From positions 1-26,881 of the forward strand of contig CALPUT020000004.1 of the NCBI GenBank assembly GCA_943326825.2: 26,881 nucleotides of DNA. Direction: 5' to 3'. This document shows, one piece after another, positions 1 to 7,150 of the stretch. The notes under the pieces were generated by a model. It made no database searches. It had not been told where the DNA came from and saw only the letters and a list, made by a program, of their open reading frames with translations. The position numbers were made by a program, and so were the translations under genes. Every line of letters starts with the position of its first letter. Positions within the stretch are counted from its first letter, which is position 1. The DNA comes from Chryseobacterium gleum. GTDB taxonomy: Bacteria > Bacteroidota > Bacteroidia > Flavobacteriales_D > Crocinitomicaceae.

Positions 1-519
1 CCTACTTCACTAGGTTTGATGCCTTTGAAATTTTTAATTATTGAAAATCCAGAATTAAGAGAAAAATTAAAAAGTGCTTCTAATGGTCAAACACAAGTAA
101 CTGATGCTTCGCATTTAATTGTACTATGTTCAATCATTGATACAAATGAAACACATGTTGAAAACCATGTCACATTAATGTCTGAGGTTAGAAATGTTGA
201 CAGTTCTACATTCGAAGGTTTTGGTAAATACGCAAAAAGCTATTTAACTACTTTCAGTTTAGAAAAGAAACAAATTTGGAACTCAAAACAAGCATATATT
301 GCTTTAGGAGTTTTGATGAGTACTTGTGCTCAATTAAGAATTGATGCCACTCCTATGGAAGGATTTAGTCCTGAAGGTTATGATGAAATTTTAAATTTAA
401 AAGCTCAAAATCTTCATGCTGCTTTAGTTTGTCCGATTGGTTACCGCCATGAAGATGATAAATACCAATACTTACAAAAAGTAAGAAAACATCACGACGA
501 TTTATTTGAAACATTATAA
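1..519 (+). CDS. NAD(P)H-dependent nitroreductase family protein, 3' part (5' end outside window)
   Basis: The frame is open from base 1, so the gene starts upstream and 172 C-terminal residues are visible of about 210 usual for the family. The visible protein begins PTSLGLMPLKFLIIENPELR, which corresponds to the FMN-contacting stretch (P-[ST]-S-x-G-L-Q-P-x-K-F) of NfsB-like nitroreductases. It continues with ASHLIVLCS, and later STCAQLRIDATPMEGFSPEGYD, the helix and loop typical of oxygen-insensitive NAD(P)H nitroreductase or dihydropteridine reductase. Such enzymes are cytoplasmic flavoproteins that reduce nitroaromatics, quinones or pterins; the physiological substrate cannot be told from sequence. 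The TTG at 16 is not a plausible start because the conserved fold begins before it. The gene faces the M13 peptidase gene, with an inverted repeat between them. Confidence 0.85.
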   Translation, partial: PTSLGLMPLKFLIIENPELREKLKSASNGQTQVTDASHLIVLCSIIDTNETHVENHVTLMSEVRNVDSSTFEGFGKYAKSYLTTFSLEKKQIWNSKQAYIALGVLMSTCAQLRIDATPMEGFSPEGYDEILNLKAQNLHAALVCPIGYRHEDDKYQYLQKVRKHHDDLFETL

Positions 520-527
520 AAATTTTT

Positions 528-589
528 GATTTTGAATTTTGAATTTTGGATTATATTCATCCAAAATTCAAAATCTAAAATCTAAAATC
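528..589. repeat. Intergenic inverted repeat, possible bidirectional terminator
   Basis: A perfect 16-bp inverted repeat, ATTTTGAATTTTGGAT at 536-551 against its complement at 559-574, with a 7-base loop. The stem extends imperfectly outward (GATTTTGA on the left, CTAAAATCTAAAATC on the right). It fills the space between the converging nitroreductase and M13 peptidase genes. The arms are AT-rich and there is no G+C-rich stem followed by a T tract, so it is not a classical intrinsic terminator. Related words occur at 4014-4057 and 6650-6680. Confidence 0.7.
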
Positions 590-595
590 CTCATA

Positions 596-2638
596 CTACC
601 AGATCAATACTCTTTTCTCTGGAGCTAAATACATTTTATCTCCTTTCTTCACTTTGAAAGCAGTATAAAACTCTTGAATATTACTTAAAGGTCCGTTAAT
701 TCTAAATTGTGCAGGAGCATGAACATCCGTCATAATTTGATTTCCTAACGCTTCATCATTAATGTTCACCATCCAAGCATAACCATACGCTAAGAAATAT
801 CTTTGAATTGGTGTAAACCCACTAATTTTAACATTTTTTTTGTATTGAGGTGTACGTTTAAAAGCTTCTAATCCCATTACAACTCCTCCTAAATCAGCGA
901 TATTTTCACCCTGAGTAGCTTCGCCGTTCACATGTTTACTTCCTAAAACTTTGAAATTATTGAATTGCTCAACAATCAACTTTGTTTTTACGTGAAACTT
1001 CGCTAAATCTTCTGGAGTCCACCAATTATTTAAATTTCCATTTTCATCGTATTGACTTCCTTGATCATCAAATCCATGTGTGATTTCATGCCCAAAAGTT
1101 GATCCACCAATAATTCCATATAAAATAGCATCATCTGGCATTCTACCTTCGAAACCTGGAACAATAATATTACAAGCAGGAACAACAATCTCATTGTTAC
1201 TAGGATCGTAATATGCATTGTATGTTTGAGGATACATCGCCCACTCAGACTTATCTACTTTATTACCATATTTTGAAACCATGAAATTATAGTCCCAAGT
1301 ATTTGAATTGATAACATTTTTACAATAAGAATCCCTAGATATCTTAAGTTTCCCCATGTCTTTCCATTTATCAGGATAACCAACTTTCATTACGATTTTG
1401 CTTAATTTATGTAATGCTTTTTTCTTTGTTGGTTCACTCATCCAATCTAATTTCTTGATATGTTGAGCGTAAACATCTCTAATAGAATTCCCAATTTCTA
1501 ACAACTTCTCTTTTGAACCTGCAGGCAAATATTCTTTCACGTAAATTTGACCAATCAATTCACCTAAAGAACCGTTTGTTTGATTAACAATATTTTCCCA
1601 TCTAGGTTTTTGTTCTTTTACACCATTCATAATTGTGGCGTAAAATTTAAAGTTTTGCTTTCTGATTTTACTTGTTAAATAGTTAGAATATGAATCAATT
1701 AAATTCCATTTTAAATAAACTTTCCAATCTTCAATAGAAACAGTTTTAACCATTCCGTTTAAAGCTTGAAAAAATTCAGGTTGACGAACGATCACTGAAT
1801 CAGCTTTTTCAACACCTAGATCTACTAAAACATTCGCCCAAGAAATATTTGAAGTCAATTCATTAAATTTTGAAAGAGACATTTTATTGTAATTTTTAAC
1901 CGGATCTCTTTGCTGCTCTAATTTGCGAGACACCTTCGCTAAATCACTTTCTATTCTATAAATAATTGAAGCATTTTTATTTGCCATCTCTTTTGATTCG
2001 CCCATCAATACCTGCATTGCTTGAAGGTGTTTTTTATACTCCGAACGAATTTCAGTTGTTCGAGCATCATTGTTAAAATAATAATCACGATCCCCTAATC
2101 CTAACCCACCTTGCATAAAGAATAAAGCGTATTTTGAACTCATTTTATCATCTTGACCGATATAAAAAGAATACGCTGGACTTGAGCCAATTGTATGAAG
2201 ATGCGCAATCTCTTTCATTAAAGTTGCTATATCCTTAACTGAAGCTATTTTTGCTAATTCTGCTTTCAAAGGAGTTAACCCAGCTTTTTCGATTGCTAAA
2301 GTATCCATACCTGAAGCATAGAAATCACCTATTTTCTGTTCGTTACTTCCATTTTTTGCAGTATTCAGTGCCGCAGACTTTTCACAAATTTGTCTGATTT
2401 GACTATTAATTGTATCTCCTATTGTATTAAAAATACCATTACTTTGATCAGACGCAGCAATTGGATTCTTTTCAAACCAACTTCCATTGGCATGATAAAA
2501 GAAATTTGAAGCTGGACTGACAGTTGTATCTCTATTTGTGAGTATAGGATCTACAAACGATTCATTTTTATTTGAATTACATGCAAATAAAAACAATGAA
2601 CCGATTGAAATAGAAAAAATTTTTGTTGTAAAATTCAT
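596..2638 (-). CDS. pepO: M13 family zinc metallopeptidase (neprilysin/PepO-like), lipoprotein
   Basis: A predicted cell-envelope endopeptidase of the neprilysin family, 680 residues, the usual full length. The N terminus is a lipoprotein signal with lipobox LFAC, giving a lipidated Cys20. The all-helical M13 N-terminal domain covers about 45-430. The catalytic domain shows the zinc motif HEITH (517-521), the third-ligand motif GENIADLGG (E578, D582), the substrate-binding NAYYDP (474-479), and the VHAPAQFR stretch with His640 and Arg646 matching the transition-state His and substrate Arg of neprilysin. The cysteines of the mammalian CGxW and C-terminal CxxW motifs are absent (ANGSW; LIW end), as in many bacterial members. 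ATG start, preceded by a good promoter at 2692-2722. Family members cut peptides of up to about 40 residues; the substrate here is unknown. Confidence 0.95.
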   Translation of the reverse strand: MNFTTKIFSISIGSLFLFACNSNKNESFVDPILTNRDTTVSPASNFFYHANGSWFEKNPIAASDQSNGIFNTIGDTINSQIRQICEKSAALNTAKNGSNEQKIGDFYASGMDTLAIEKAGLTPLKAELAKIASVKDIATLMKEIAHLHTIGSSPAYSFYIGQDDKMSSKYALFFMQGGLGLGDRDYYFNNDARTTEIRSEYKKHLQAMQVLMGESKEMANKNASIIYRIESDLAKVSRKLEQQRDPVKNYNKMSLSKFNELTSNISWANVLVDLGVEKADSVIVRQPEFFQALNGMVKTVSIEDWKVYLKWNLIDSYSNYLTSKIRKQNFKFYATIMNGVKEQKPRWENIVNQTNGSLGELIGQIYVKEYLPAGSKEKLLEIGNSIRDVYAQHIKKLDWMSEPTKKKALHKLSKIVMKVGYPDKWKDMGKLKISRDSYCKNVINSNTWDYNFMVSKYGNKVDKSEWAMYPQTYNAYYDPSNNEIVVPACNIIVPGFEGRMPDDAILYGIIGGSTFGHEITHGFDDQGSQYDENGNLNNWWTPEDLAKFHVKTKLIVEQFNNFKVLGSKHVNGEATQGENIADLGGVVMGLEAFKRTPQYKKNVKISGFTPIQRYFLAYGYAWMVNINDEALGNQIMTDVHAPAQFRINGPLSNIQEFYTAFKVKKGDKMYLAPEKRVLIW

Positions 2639-2691
2639 AGTTTGACGTTTATTTTTTATCTCTGACTAAATAAGTTAATCAATAATATCTT

Positions 2692-2722
2692 CAAAGTTAA
2701 ACATCCATTTATTTAGAAACAA
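2692..2722 (-). promoter_or_regulatory. Bacteroidota-type promoter of the M13 peptidase gene
   Basis: On the minus strand a -7 element TAACTTTG (2692-2699) fits the TAnnTTTG consensus, and a -33 TTG (2720-2722) lies 20 bases upstream of it. The predicted start of transcription is about 50 bases before the ATG at 2638. The assignment rests on motif match and spacing only. Confidence 0.6.
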
Positions 2723-2761
2723 TCAATTTCAAAAATAAACTATGAATTCAGATTCAATACT

Positions 2762-2769
2762 TACATTTG
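2762..2769 (+). promoter_or_regulatory. -7 element for the YcxB-like gene
   Basis: TACATTTG matches the Bacteroidota -7 consensus TAnnTTTG and lies 15 bases before the ATG at 2785, so the leader would be only about 10 bases. No TTG is visible at the proper upstream distance, so support is partial. Confidence 0.4.
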
Positions 2770-2784
2770 ACCAAACAATAAAAA

Positions 2785-3297
2785 ATGAAAATTAATTTCA
2801 ACTTTGAACTTAACGATTGGATGGCTTTTCAAGAATTCCATTTGAGTGAATCAAAACAATTTAAGAAAACAAAATTAATCTCAACTTTAACTGTGCCAAT
2901 TGTTTATGGTCTATTCATTTTAAATGATGCAATAAAAGGAGAGTTAGATATAATTCCAACTAGTATTTTCACTGTTATTTCAATTTTATGGATGATTTAC
3001 TATCCAAAAAGATTAACTATTCGAACATTAAAAAAAGTAAAGAAAATTTTAGAAGATCCAGTAAATTCAAAAATAATTGGTGAACATACCATTGAACTTT
3101 CAGGGCAAGGACTTAAAATTACAAAACCTGAAAGTGAAAACTTCATTAATTGGAATGGATTAATTCGAATTGCAGAAACAAAGAACTACTATTTTATTTA
3201 CAACACATCTATAAGCGCTATTGTCATTCCTAAATTAAAAATTGAATCTGATTTAATTGAGTTCGACTCTTTTTTAAAAAAATACTTTCAAAATTAA
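2785..3297 (+). CDS. YcxB-like small membrane protein
   Basis: A 170-residue protein with the YcxB-like (PF14317) architecture: a short soluble N-terminal strand-rich segment containing WMAFQEFHLSESKQFKK, two closely spaced hydrophobic segments at about 31-47 and 56-73 ending YYPKR, then a soluble C-terminal half with EHTIELSGQGL, an INWNGLIRI strand, and YYFIYNTSISAIVIPK. The INW...I...YYFIY pattern and the late IVIPK motif are the family hallmarks. The function of the family is unknown. The gene stands alone, transcribed divergently from the M13 peptidase. Family assignment is from memory of the pattern, not from a search. Confidence 0.7.
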   Translation: MKINFNFELNDWMAFQEFHLSESKQFKKTKLISTLTVPIVYGLFILNDAIKGELDIIPTSIFTVISILWMIYYPKRLTIRTLKKVKKILEDPVNSKIIGEHTIELSGQGLKITKPESENFINWNGLIRIAETKNYYFIYNTSISAIVIPKLKIESDLIEFDSFLKKYFQN

Positions 3298-3428
3298 ATC
3301 CTGAAAATTAGGCGATATAATAACGTTAACATGATTTAAACCAGTCAAAAAATCCATTTATTTTTCTAACTTCGCACTCGCCAATCCTTGTTTTGGAATG
3401 CTGATTATTAACAAAAAACGAAGTTTAA

Positions 3429-4010
3429 ATGAGTATTGAAAAAGAATTAAATACACGTAGTGGTTCAAAATGTGAACTTTGTGGTGCAGAACATGAAATA
3501 TCAGCATTTGAGGTTGCGCCTCTTCAAAACAATGGAAGAGTTGATGATTACATTTCTGTTTGTGGAAAATGTAAAGAACAAATTGAAAATCCTGAAAAAG
3601 CAGATGCTAATCATTGGAGATGTTTGAATGATAGTATGTGGAGCGAAGTTCAAGCTGTTCAAGTAATGGCTTGGAGAATGTTGCAAAGACTTAAATCAGA
3701 AGGTTGGCCACAAGATTTATTAGACATGCTTTATTTAGATGATGAAACATTAGCTTGGGCGAAAGCAACAGGTGAAGGTGAAGATAAAGAAGCTGAAGAT
3801 TTTCATAAAGATGTAAATGGTGTTCGTATCGAAGCTGGTGATACGGTTGTATTAATCAAAGATTTGAATGTTAAAGGTGGTGGTTTTACTGCAAAAAGAG
3901 GAACTGCAGTCAGAAATATATCTTTAGATCATGACAACACAAATTATATTGAGGGAAAAGTAAATGGTCAAACAATTGTGATTATTACTGAATACGTTAA
4001 GAAATCCTAG
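3429..4010 (+). CDS. phnA: PhnA (YjdM) domain zinc-ribbon protein
   Basis: A 193-residue cytoplasmic protein of the PhnA/YjdM type in the long form seen in Bacteroidota. The N-terminal zinc ribbon has two CxxC knuckles, Cys15/Cys18 (CELCG) and Cys45/Cys48 (CGKC). The middle contains NHWRCLNDSMWSEV and WRMLQRLKSEGWPQDLLDMLY. The C-terminal PhnA domain (about 125-193) contains DVNGVRIEAGDTV, then KDLNVKGGG and VRNISLD, followed by INGxV-type strands. Despite its name, PhnA is not established as an enzyme of phosphonate breakdown; its role is unknown. No phn genes are nearby. ATG start in A-rich context. The gene converges on the glycosyltransferase at 4076. Confidence 0.9.
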   Translation: MSIEKELNTRSGSKCELCGAEHEISAFEVAPLQNNGRVDDYISVCGKCKEQIENPEKADANHWRCLNDSMWSEVQAVQVMAWRMLQRLKSEGWPQDLLDMLYLDDETLAWAKATGEGEDKEAEDFHKDVNGVRIEAGDTVVLIKDLNVKGGGFTAKRGTAVRNISLDHDNTNYIEGKVNGQTIVIITEYVKKS

Positions 4011-4013
4011 TGA

Positions 4014-4070
4014 TTTTGGATTATGAATTTTGGATTATGAATTGTAATCCAAAATTCAAAATCTATCATT
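4014..4070. repeat. Intergenic inverted repeat, same family as 528-589
   Basis: A perfect 13-bp inverted repeat, GAATTTTGGATTA at 4025-4037 against its complement at 4045-4057, with a 7-base loop. It is flanked by further copies of the same words (GATTTTGGATTATG on the left, AAATCTATCATTCAAAAT on the right). It sits between the converging phnA and glycosyltransferase genes, the same setting as the repeat at 528-589. Confidence 0.7.
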
Positions 4071-4075
4071 CAAAA

Positions 4076-5152
4076 TTATAGTCGGTTTTTCCATTTAGGC
4101 TTCAAAACTGGCAATAAAACCATCAAAATAACAATATAAATCGGATAAATAAAAGAAGATAATGGCAACATCGCCCATGTTTTTAATCGTTTGATTTTAT
4201 TGAAATAAGGATAGTAAACTATTAACTCCAACATCATTTTAAAACAAACAAATAGAATTAATTCAATCAATTTGTGATGAACAATTTGAAAAAACATCAG
4301 AATCGAAAATCCAACATGAATCATGGCTGCAATTAAAGCTAATCCATTACTCAATTGATCCCCTACTTTATTTCCTTTTCCTATCCAACGTAATCTCTGA
4401 GAAATAAAATCTTTTACTGTTAAAGGTGTAGCTGTCGAAACTGAAAAAGACATTTCTGATACCAACTCAATTGAACAATTATTTTTTCTAAAATCATTTA
4501 ATAAAAATAGATCATCCCCTGAAGCAATTGTTCGATGATTTTCGAATGAATCATATTTCAAAAATGAACTTCTTTTAAATAGTAAGTTTGCGCCACTTGC
4601 TAAAAAAGGACGAAACAATCCTGAAATAGAAGTGTTCATTGCATTCGACAATGCATAATCCAATTCAAAGAGTTTTTGTACAAAATTCTTTCCTTTCATT
4701 ACTACAGGAAGTATCAAAAGATCATTATTATATAATTTTTCTAATGAATCAAAATAATTATTATTTAACTCTATATCAGAATCTAAAGTTAGAACATAAT
4801 CAGTTTTTATATTTGAAATAGCAAATCGAATCGCTTCTTTTTTTCCAAAACTATTTTTAGGCATTTCTAATATAGAAAAATCGCATTTTAAATCATGAAT
4901 TAGACTTAAACCATCATCTTCTGAATGATCATTTACAAAGTAAATGTGTTTTGGAAATCTAGATTGACGATTGAGACTCTCAATTAATTTAGTTAAATTC
5001 TCAGCTTCATTTCGGAATGGAATGACCACCGAAATTTGATTCAATGAAATGAAACCAGTTCCTGTTTTTGATTTTGAAAATTGTTTTTTGAATCCTATAA
5101 GAACCAAAACTCCTAGAAAAGCATAAATTGATATGTAAATTATTTCAAGCAC
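4076..5152 (-). CDS. Family 2 glycosyltransferase, membrane-anchored
   Basis: A 358-residue membrane-bound GT2. An N-terminal transmembrane segment (about 3-20) is followed by the GT-A domain: SVVIPFRNEAENL (41-53), FVNDHSEDD (72-80), the DxD-type LTLDSD (D124, D126), the acceptor-site SGDD (211-214) and the processivity-type motif QRLRW (252-256). Two to three C-terminal transmembrane segments lie at about 270-355. It resembles GT2 enzymes that transfer sugars to lipid or chain acceptors at the inner membrane; donor and product are unknown. The start is GTG at 5150-5152, with an in-frame stop just upstream and no nearby ATG. It overlaps the upstream membrane-protein gene by 8 bases, indicating translational coupling. 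Confidence 0.88.
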   Translation of the reverse strand: MLEIIYISIYAFLGVLVLIGFKKQFSKSKTGTGFISLNQISVVIPFRNEAENLTKLIESLNRQSRFPKHIYFVNDHSEDDGLSLIHDLKCDFSILEMPKNSFGKKEAIRFAISNIKTDYVLTLDSDIELNNNYFDSLEKLYNNDLLILPVVMKGKNFVQKLFELDYALSNAMNTSISGLFRPFLASGANLLFKRSSFLKYDSFENHRTIASGDDLFLLNDFRKNNCSIELVSEMSFSVSTATPLTVKDFISQRLRWIGKGNKVGDQLSNGLALIAAMIHVGFSILMFFQIVHHKLIELILFVCFKMMLELIVYYPYFNKIKRLKTWAMLPLSSFIYPIYIVILMVLLPVLKPKWKNRL

Positions 5153-6077
5153 GTTCTACTTTTCTTTTACAAATAAAAACACTCAAAATAGACGGAAATG
5201 CTAAATTCACAATCCATAATAATATAGAAGAAATTATTATTTCTAATTCGGCATATCCAAGTGCTGATAAAACAATTAAAGCGACTGATTCACGAATTAA
5301 TAATTTTCCGAACCATAACGAAGGAATCAATGTAGTCCAAAGAAATATTTGCCAAATCCAAAAGAAGACTGAAAAATTTAAACCATCTTGGAATGAATTA
5401 AAAATCAACCAAAACTGTAATGTAAAAACAAAATGCCTGATCAAACTTAAAGTTAAGAATTGCCCACGAAAACCTTTATTCTCATCAATAAATCTCAACA
5501 TTTTTTGATAAATTTTCATTTTCGAAATAAATCCTATTGTAATAAATTCAAAAAAGAAGTAGAACATAAATGAAATAATGACAATCAATGAAATTAGAAT
5601 CAATGACCAATAAAGAGAAAATTCAAAAGGTAATTTTTGAAGAAATAACAATGATAAAAAACCAAAGAATATACTCGCAAAAAACTGTGTAAAATTCGAC
5701 AATAGTGTCATCAAAATAATTGAAACACGAAAACGTCTTTGAAAATAATATATACGACCAATAAAATTCCCTAACATATTCGGAGTCAATAAACCAGTTG
5801 CTATCCCAGCCATAAAAGATTTAAAAACAACTTTTTGCTCTTCCTTAACACCAATAACTTTTAAAGTAATTAACCATTTTCTCCATTCGATAAACCAATT
5901 CAAAACTACTAAAACACTGCCTAAAATCAAGAAGAATGGCCTTTTAACTGAAATTACATTCCAATCAGCACTTTCAACTTTAGATAGTTGATTTCCTATA
6001 AGCCATATTAAAGCTAGCAAAAGAATCATTTTCAAAAAAATGAAAGAATATCCTTGTTTTTTTATAGTTTTAACCAA
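5145..6077 (-). CDS. LPG-synthase-like (UPF0104) polytopic membrane protein
   Basis: A 310-residue highly hydrophobic protein with about seven or eight transmembrane segments, fitting the LPG_synthase_TM/UPF0104 family (PF03706). Visible features are the WFIEWRKW stretch near 63-70 (a family marker in which the Trp-Lys pair follows a first long helix), the FKSFMAGIATGLLTPNMLGNFIGR loop (about 85-108), and a C-terminal half with SLWFGKLLIRESVAL. There is no soluble aminoacyl-transfer domain, so it is not full-length MprF. Relatives are thought to act in lipid flipping or transfer, unproven. The start given is TTG at 6077, just after a stop; the alternative ATG at 6029 would remove 16 residues including the basic KTIKK stretch. 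It is the first gene of a pair with the glycosyltransferase. Confidence 0.75.
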   Translation of the reverse strand: MVKTIKKQGYSFIFLKMILLLALIWLIGNQLSKVESADWNVISVKRPFFLILGSVLVVLNWFIEWRKWLITLKVIGVKEEQKVVFKSFMAGIATGLLTPNMLGNFIGRIYYFQRRFRVSIILMTLLSNFTQFFASIFFGFLSLLFLQKLPFEFSLYWSLILISLIVIISFMFYFFFEFITIGFISKMKIYQKMLRFIDENKGFRGQFLTLSLIRHFVFTLQFWLIFNSFQDGLNFSVFFWIWQIFLWTTLIPSLWFGKLLIRESVALIVLSALGYAELEIIISSILLWIVNLAFPSILSVFICKRKVERA

Positions 6078-6091
6078 CGAAGTCTAAAATA

Positions 6092-6646
6092 ATGGTTGAA
6101 GATAAAATAATTCTTGGAATTGACCCCGGTACATCCGTATTAGGGTATGGATTAATTCATGTGAAAGATAACAAAATCAAATTAATTAACTTCGGAATTA
6201 TTCAATTAAACAAGATTACCAACCATCCAGATAAGTTAAAAAAGATTTTCGATCGATTAACGGCAATCATCAAAGAATACAAACCAGATGAAATGGCAAT
6301 TGAAGCTCCTTTCTTTGGGAAAAATGTTCAGTCCATGATTAAACTAGGAAGAGCTCAAGGTGTTGCTATAGCTGCCTCGTTGAGTTTTAATGTTCCATTT
6401 GAAGAATATACACCGAGAAGAATCAAACAATCTGTTACAGGAAATGGGAATGCTTCCAAAGAACAAGTTGCTGCGATGTTACAAACGCTATTAAATTTCC
6501 CTGAAATGCCTAAATACTTGGATGCTACTGATGGTTTAGCAGTTGCTGTTTGTCATCATTTTTCTGGAGGAACAGGAGAACATAATAAATCTAAAGTTTC
6601 AGGCTGGAATTCATTTTTAAAGCAAAATCCAGATAGAAAAGCGTAG
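6092..6646 (+). CDS. ruvC: Crossover junction endodeoxyribonuclease RuvC
   Basis: RuvC resolves Holliday junctions with the RuvAB branch-migration complex during recombination and repair. The 184-residue protein is of normal length and carries the four catalytic acids in order: Asp11 in GIDPGTSVLGYG, Glu71 in AIEAPFFGKN, and Asp144 and Asp147 in LDATDGLAVAVCHH. The DNA-binding and dimer region GRAQGVAI and the YTPRRIKQSVTGNGNASKEQV segment are intact. ATG start; an in-frame stop lies 21 bases upstream. It is divergent from the 5145-6077 gene with at most 62 bases between start codons, so their promoters must be compact or overlapping. Confidence 0.97.
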   Translation: MVEDKIILGIDPGTSVLGYGLIHVKDNKIKLINFGIIQLNKITNHPDKLKKIFDRLTAIIKEYKPDEMAIEAPFFGKNVQSMIKLGRAQGVAIAASLSFNVPFEEYTPRRIKQSVTGNGNASKEQVAAMLQTLLNFPEMPKYLDATDGLAVAVCHHFSGGTGEHNKSKVSGWNSFLKQNPDRKA

Positions 6647-6793
6647 ATGGATTTTGAATGTTGGATGTTGAATTTTTAATTGTAAATTTTGCTATAAATC
6701 ACAGTTTTCTGATAAAACAGCATTGCAAATGCAACTGAGCATGGGATTCAATATTAAACTACTCAGTTTCAATTTTTAAACATAAGCTAAATC
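6647..6793. other. Intergenic region between converging ruvC and DUF4296 gene
   Basis: No gene is seen in these 147 bases. The first part (about 6650-6680) has a single-armed version of the inverted-repeat words found at 528 and 4014 (GATTTTGAATGTTGGATG). No clear hairpin with a T tract is visible on either strand. Confidence 0.5.
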
Positions 6794-7150
6794 TTATCTG
6801 CCAGCTTGTTCTTTAGCAAGATCTAAATTTACTTCATCCAATACTTTAGAATAAATCTCTTGCATTTTCTCTTGTCTAGAACCGTAATAATTCATTGAAG
6901 ATGAATAAGCTGCTGAATCAATTTGATGTTTAGCTAAAATCGCCAACCCTGTCTCACTCATCACTTTGTGATTTTGTTCCAATGACGGCATTTTTTGCAA
7001 CACATAACATTCCATAACTGTCATATCCTTCAAAATCGAAACCAATTCCTTTTCAGAAATCAAATTATCAGGTGCAGGAAGTCGTTTTATTTTAGCTGTT
7101 GTACAACTAAAAAATAGAAATAGAAAAAGTATAGGAATAATTCGAATCAT
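6794..7150 (-). CDS. DUF4296 family lipoprotein
   Basis: A 118-residue lipoprotein: hydrophobic signal with lipobox FFSC (Cys16), then a helical domain with ISEKELVSILKDMTVMEC, a HQIDSAAYSSSMNYYGSRQEKMQEIY stretch and a final charged helix. The pattern D(S/A)xxYxxSxxYY plus a terminal helix is that of DUF4296 (PF14129), a Bacteroidota-restricted family of unknown function often found next to dihydroorotase. It overlaps the pyrC stop by four bases (ATGA at 7147-7150), so it is translationally coupled to it. Location is probably the periplasm or outer-membrane inner leaflet. Confidence 0.8.
   Translation of the reverse strand: MIRIIPILFLFLFFSCTTAKIKRLPAPDNLISEKELVSILKDMTVMECYVLQKMPSLEQNHKVMSETGLAILAKHQIDSAAYSSSMNYYGSRQEKMQEIYSKVLDEVNLDLAKEQAGR

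Noticed and set aside
596..2638. Missing CGxW and CxxW cysteines in the M13 peptidase as a sign of inactivity
   Set aside because: All zinc and catalytic residues are present and many bacterial M13 enzymes lack these disulfide cysteines.
5128..5508. Plus-strand frame of 126 codons opposite the LPG-synthase-like gene
   Set aside because: It lies wholly within the reverse complement of a well supported membrane-protein gene and shows no recognisable domain.
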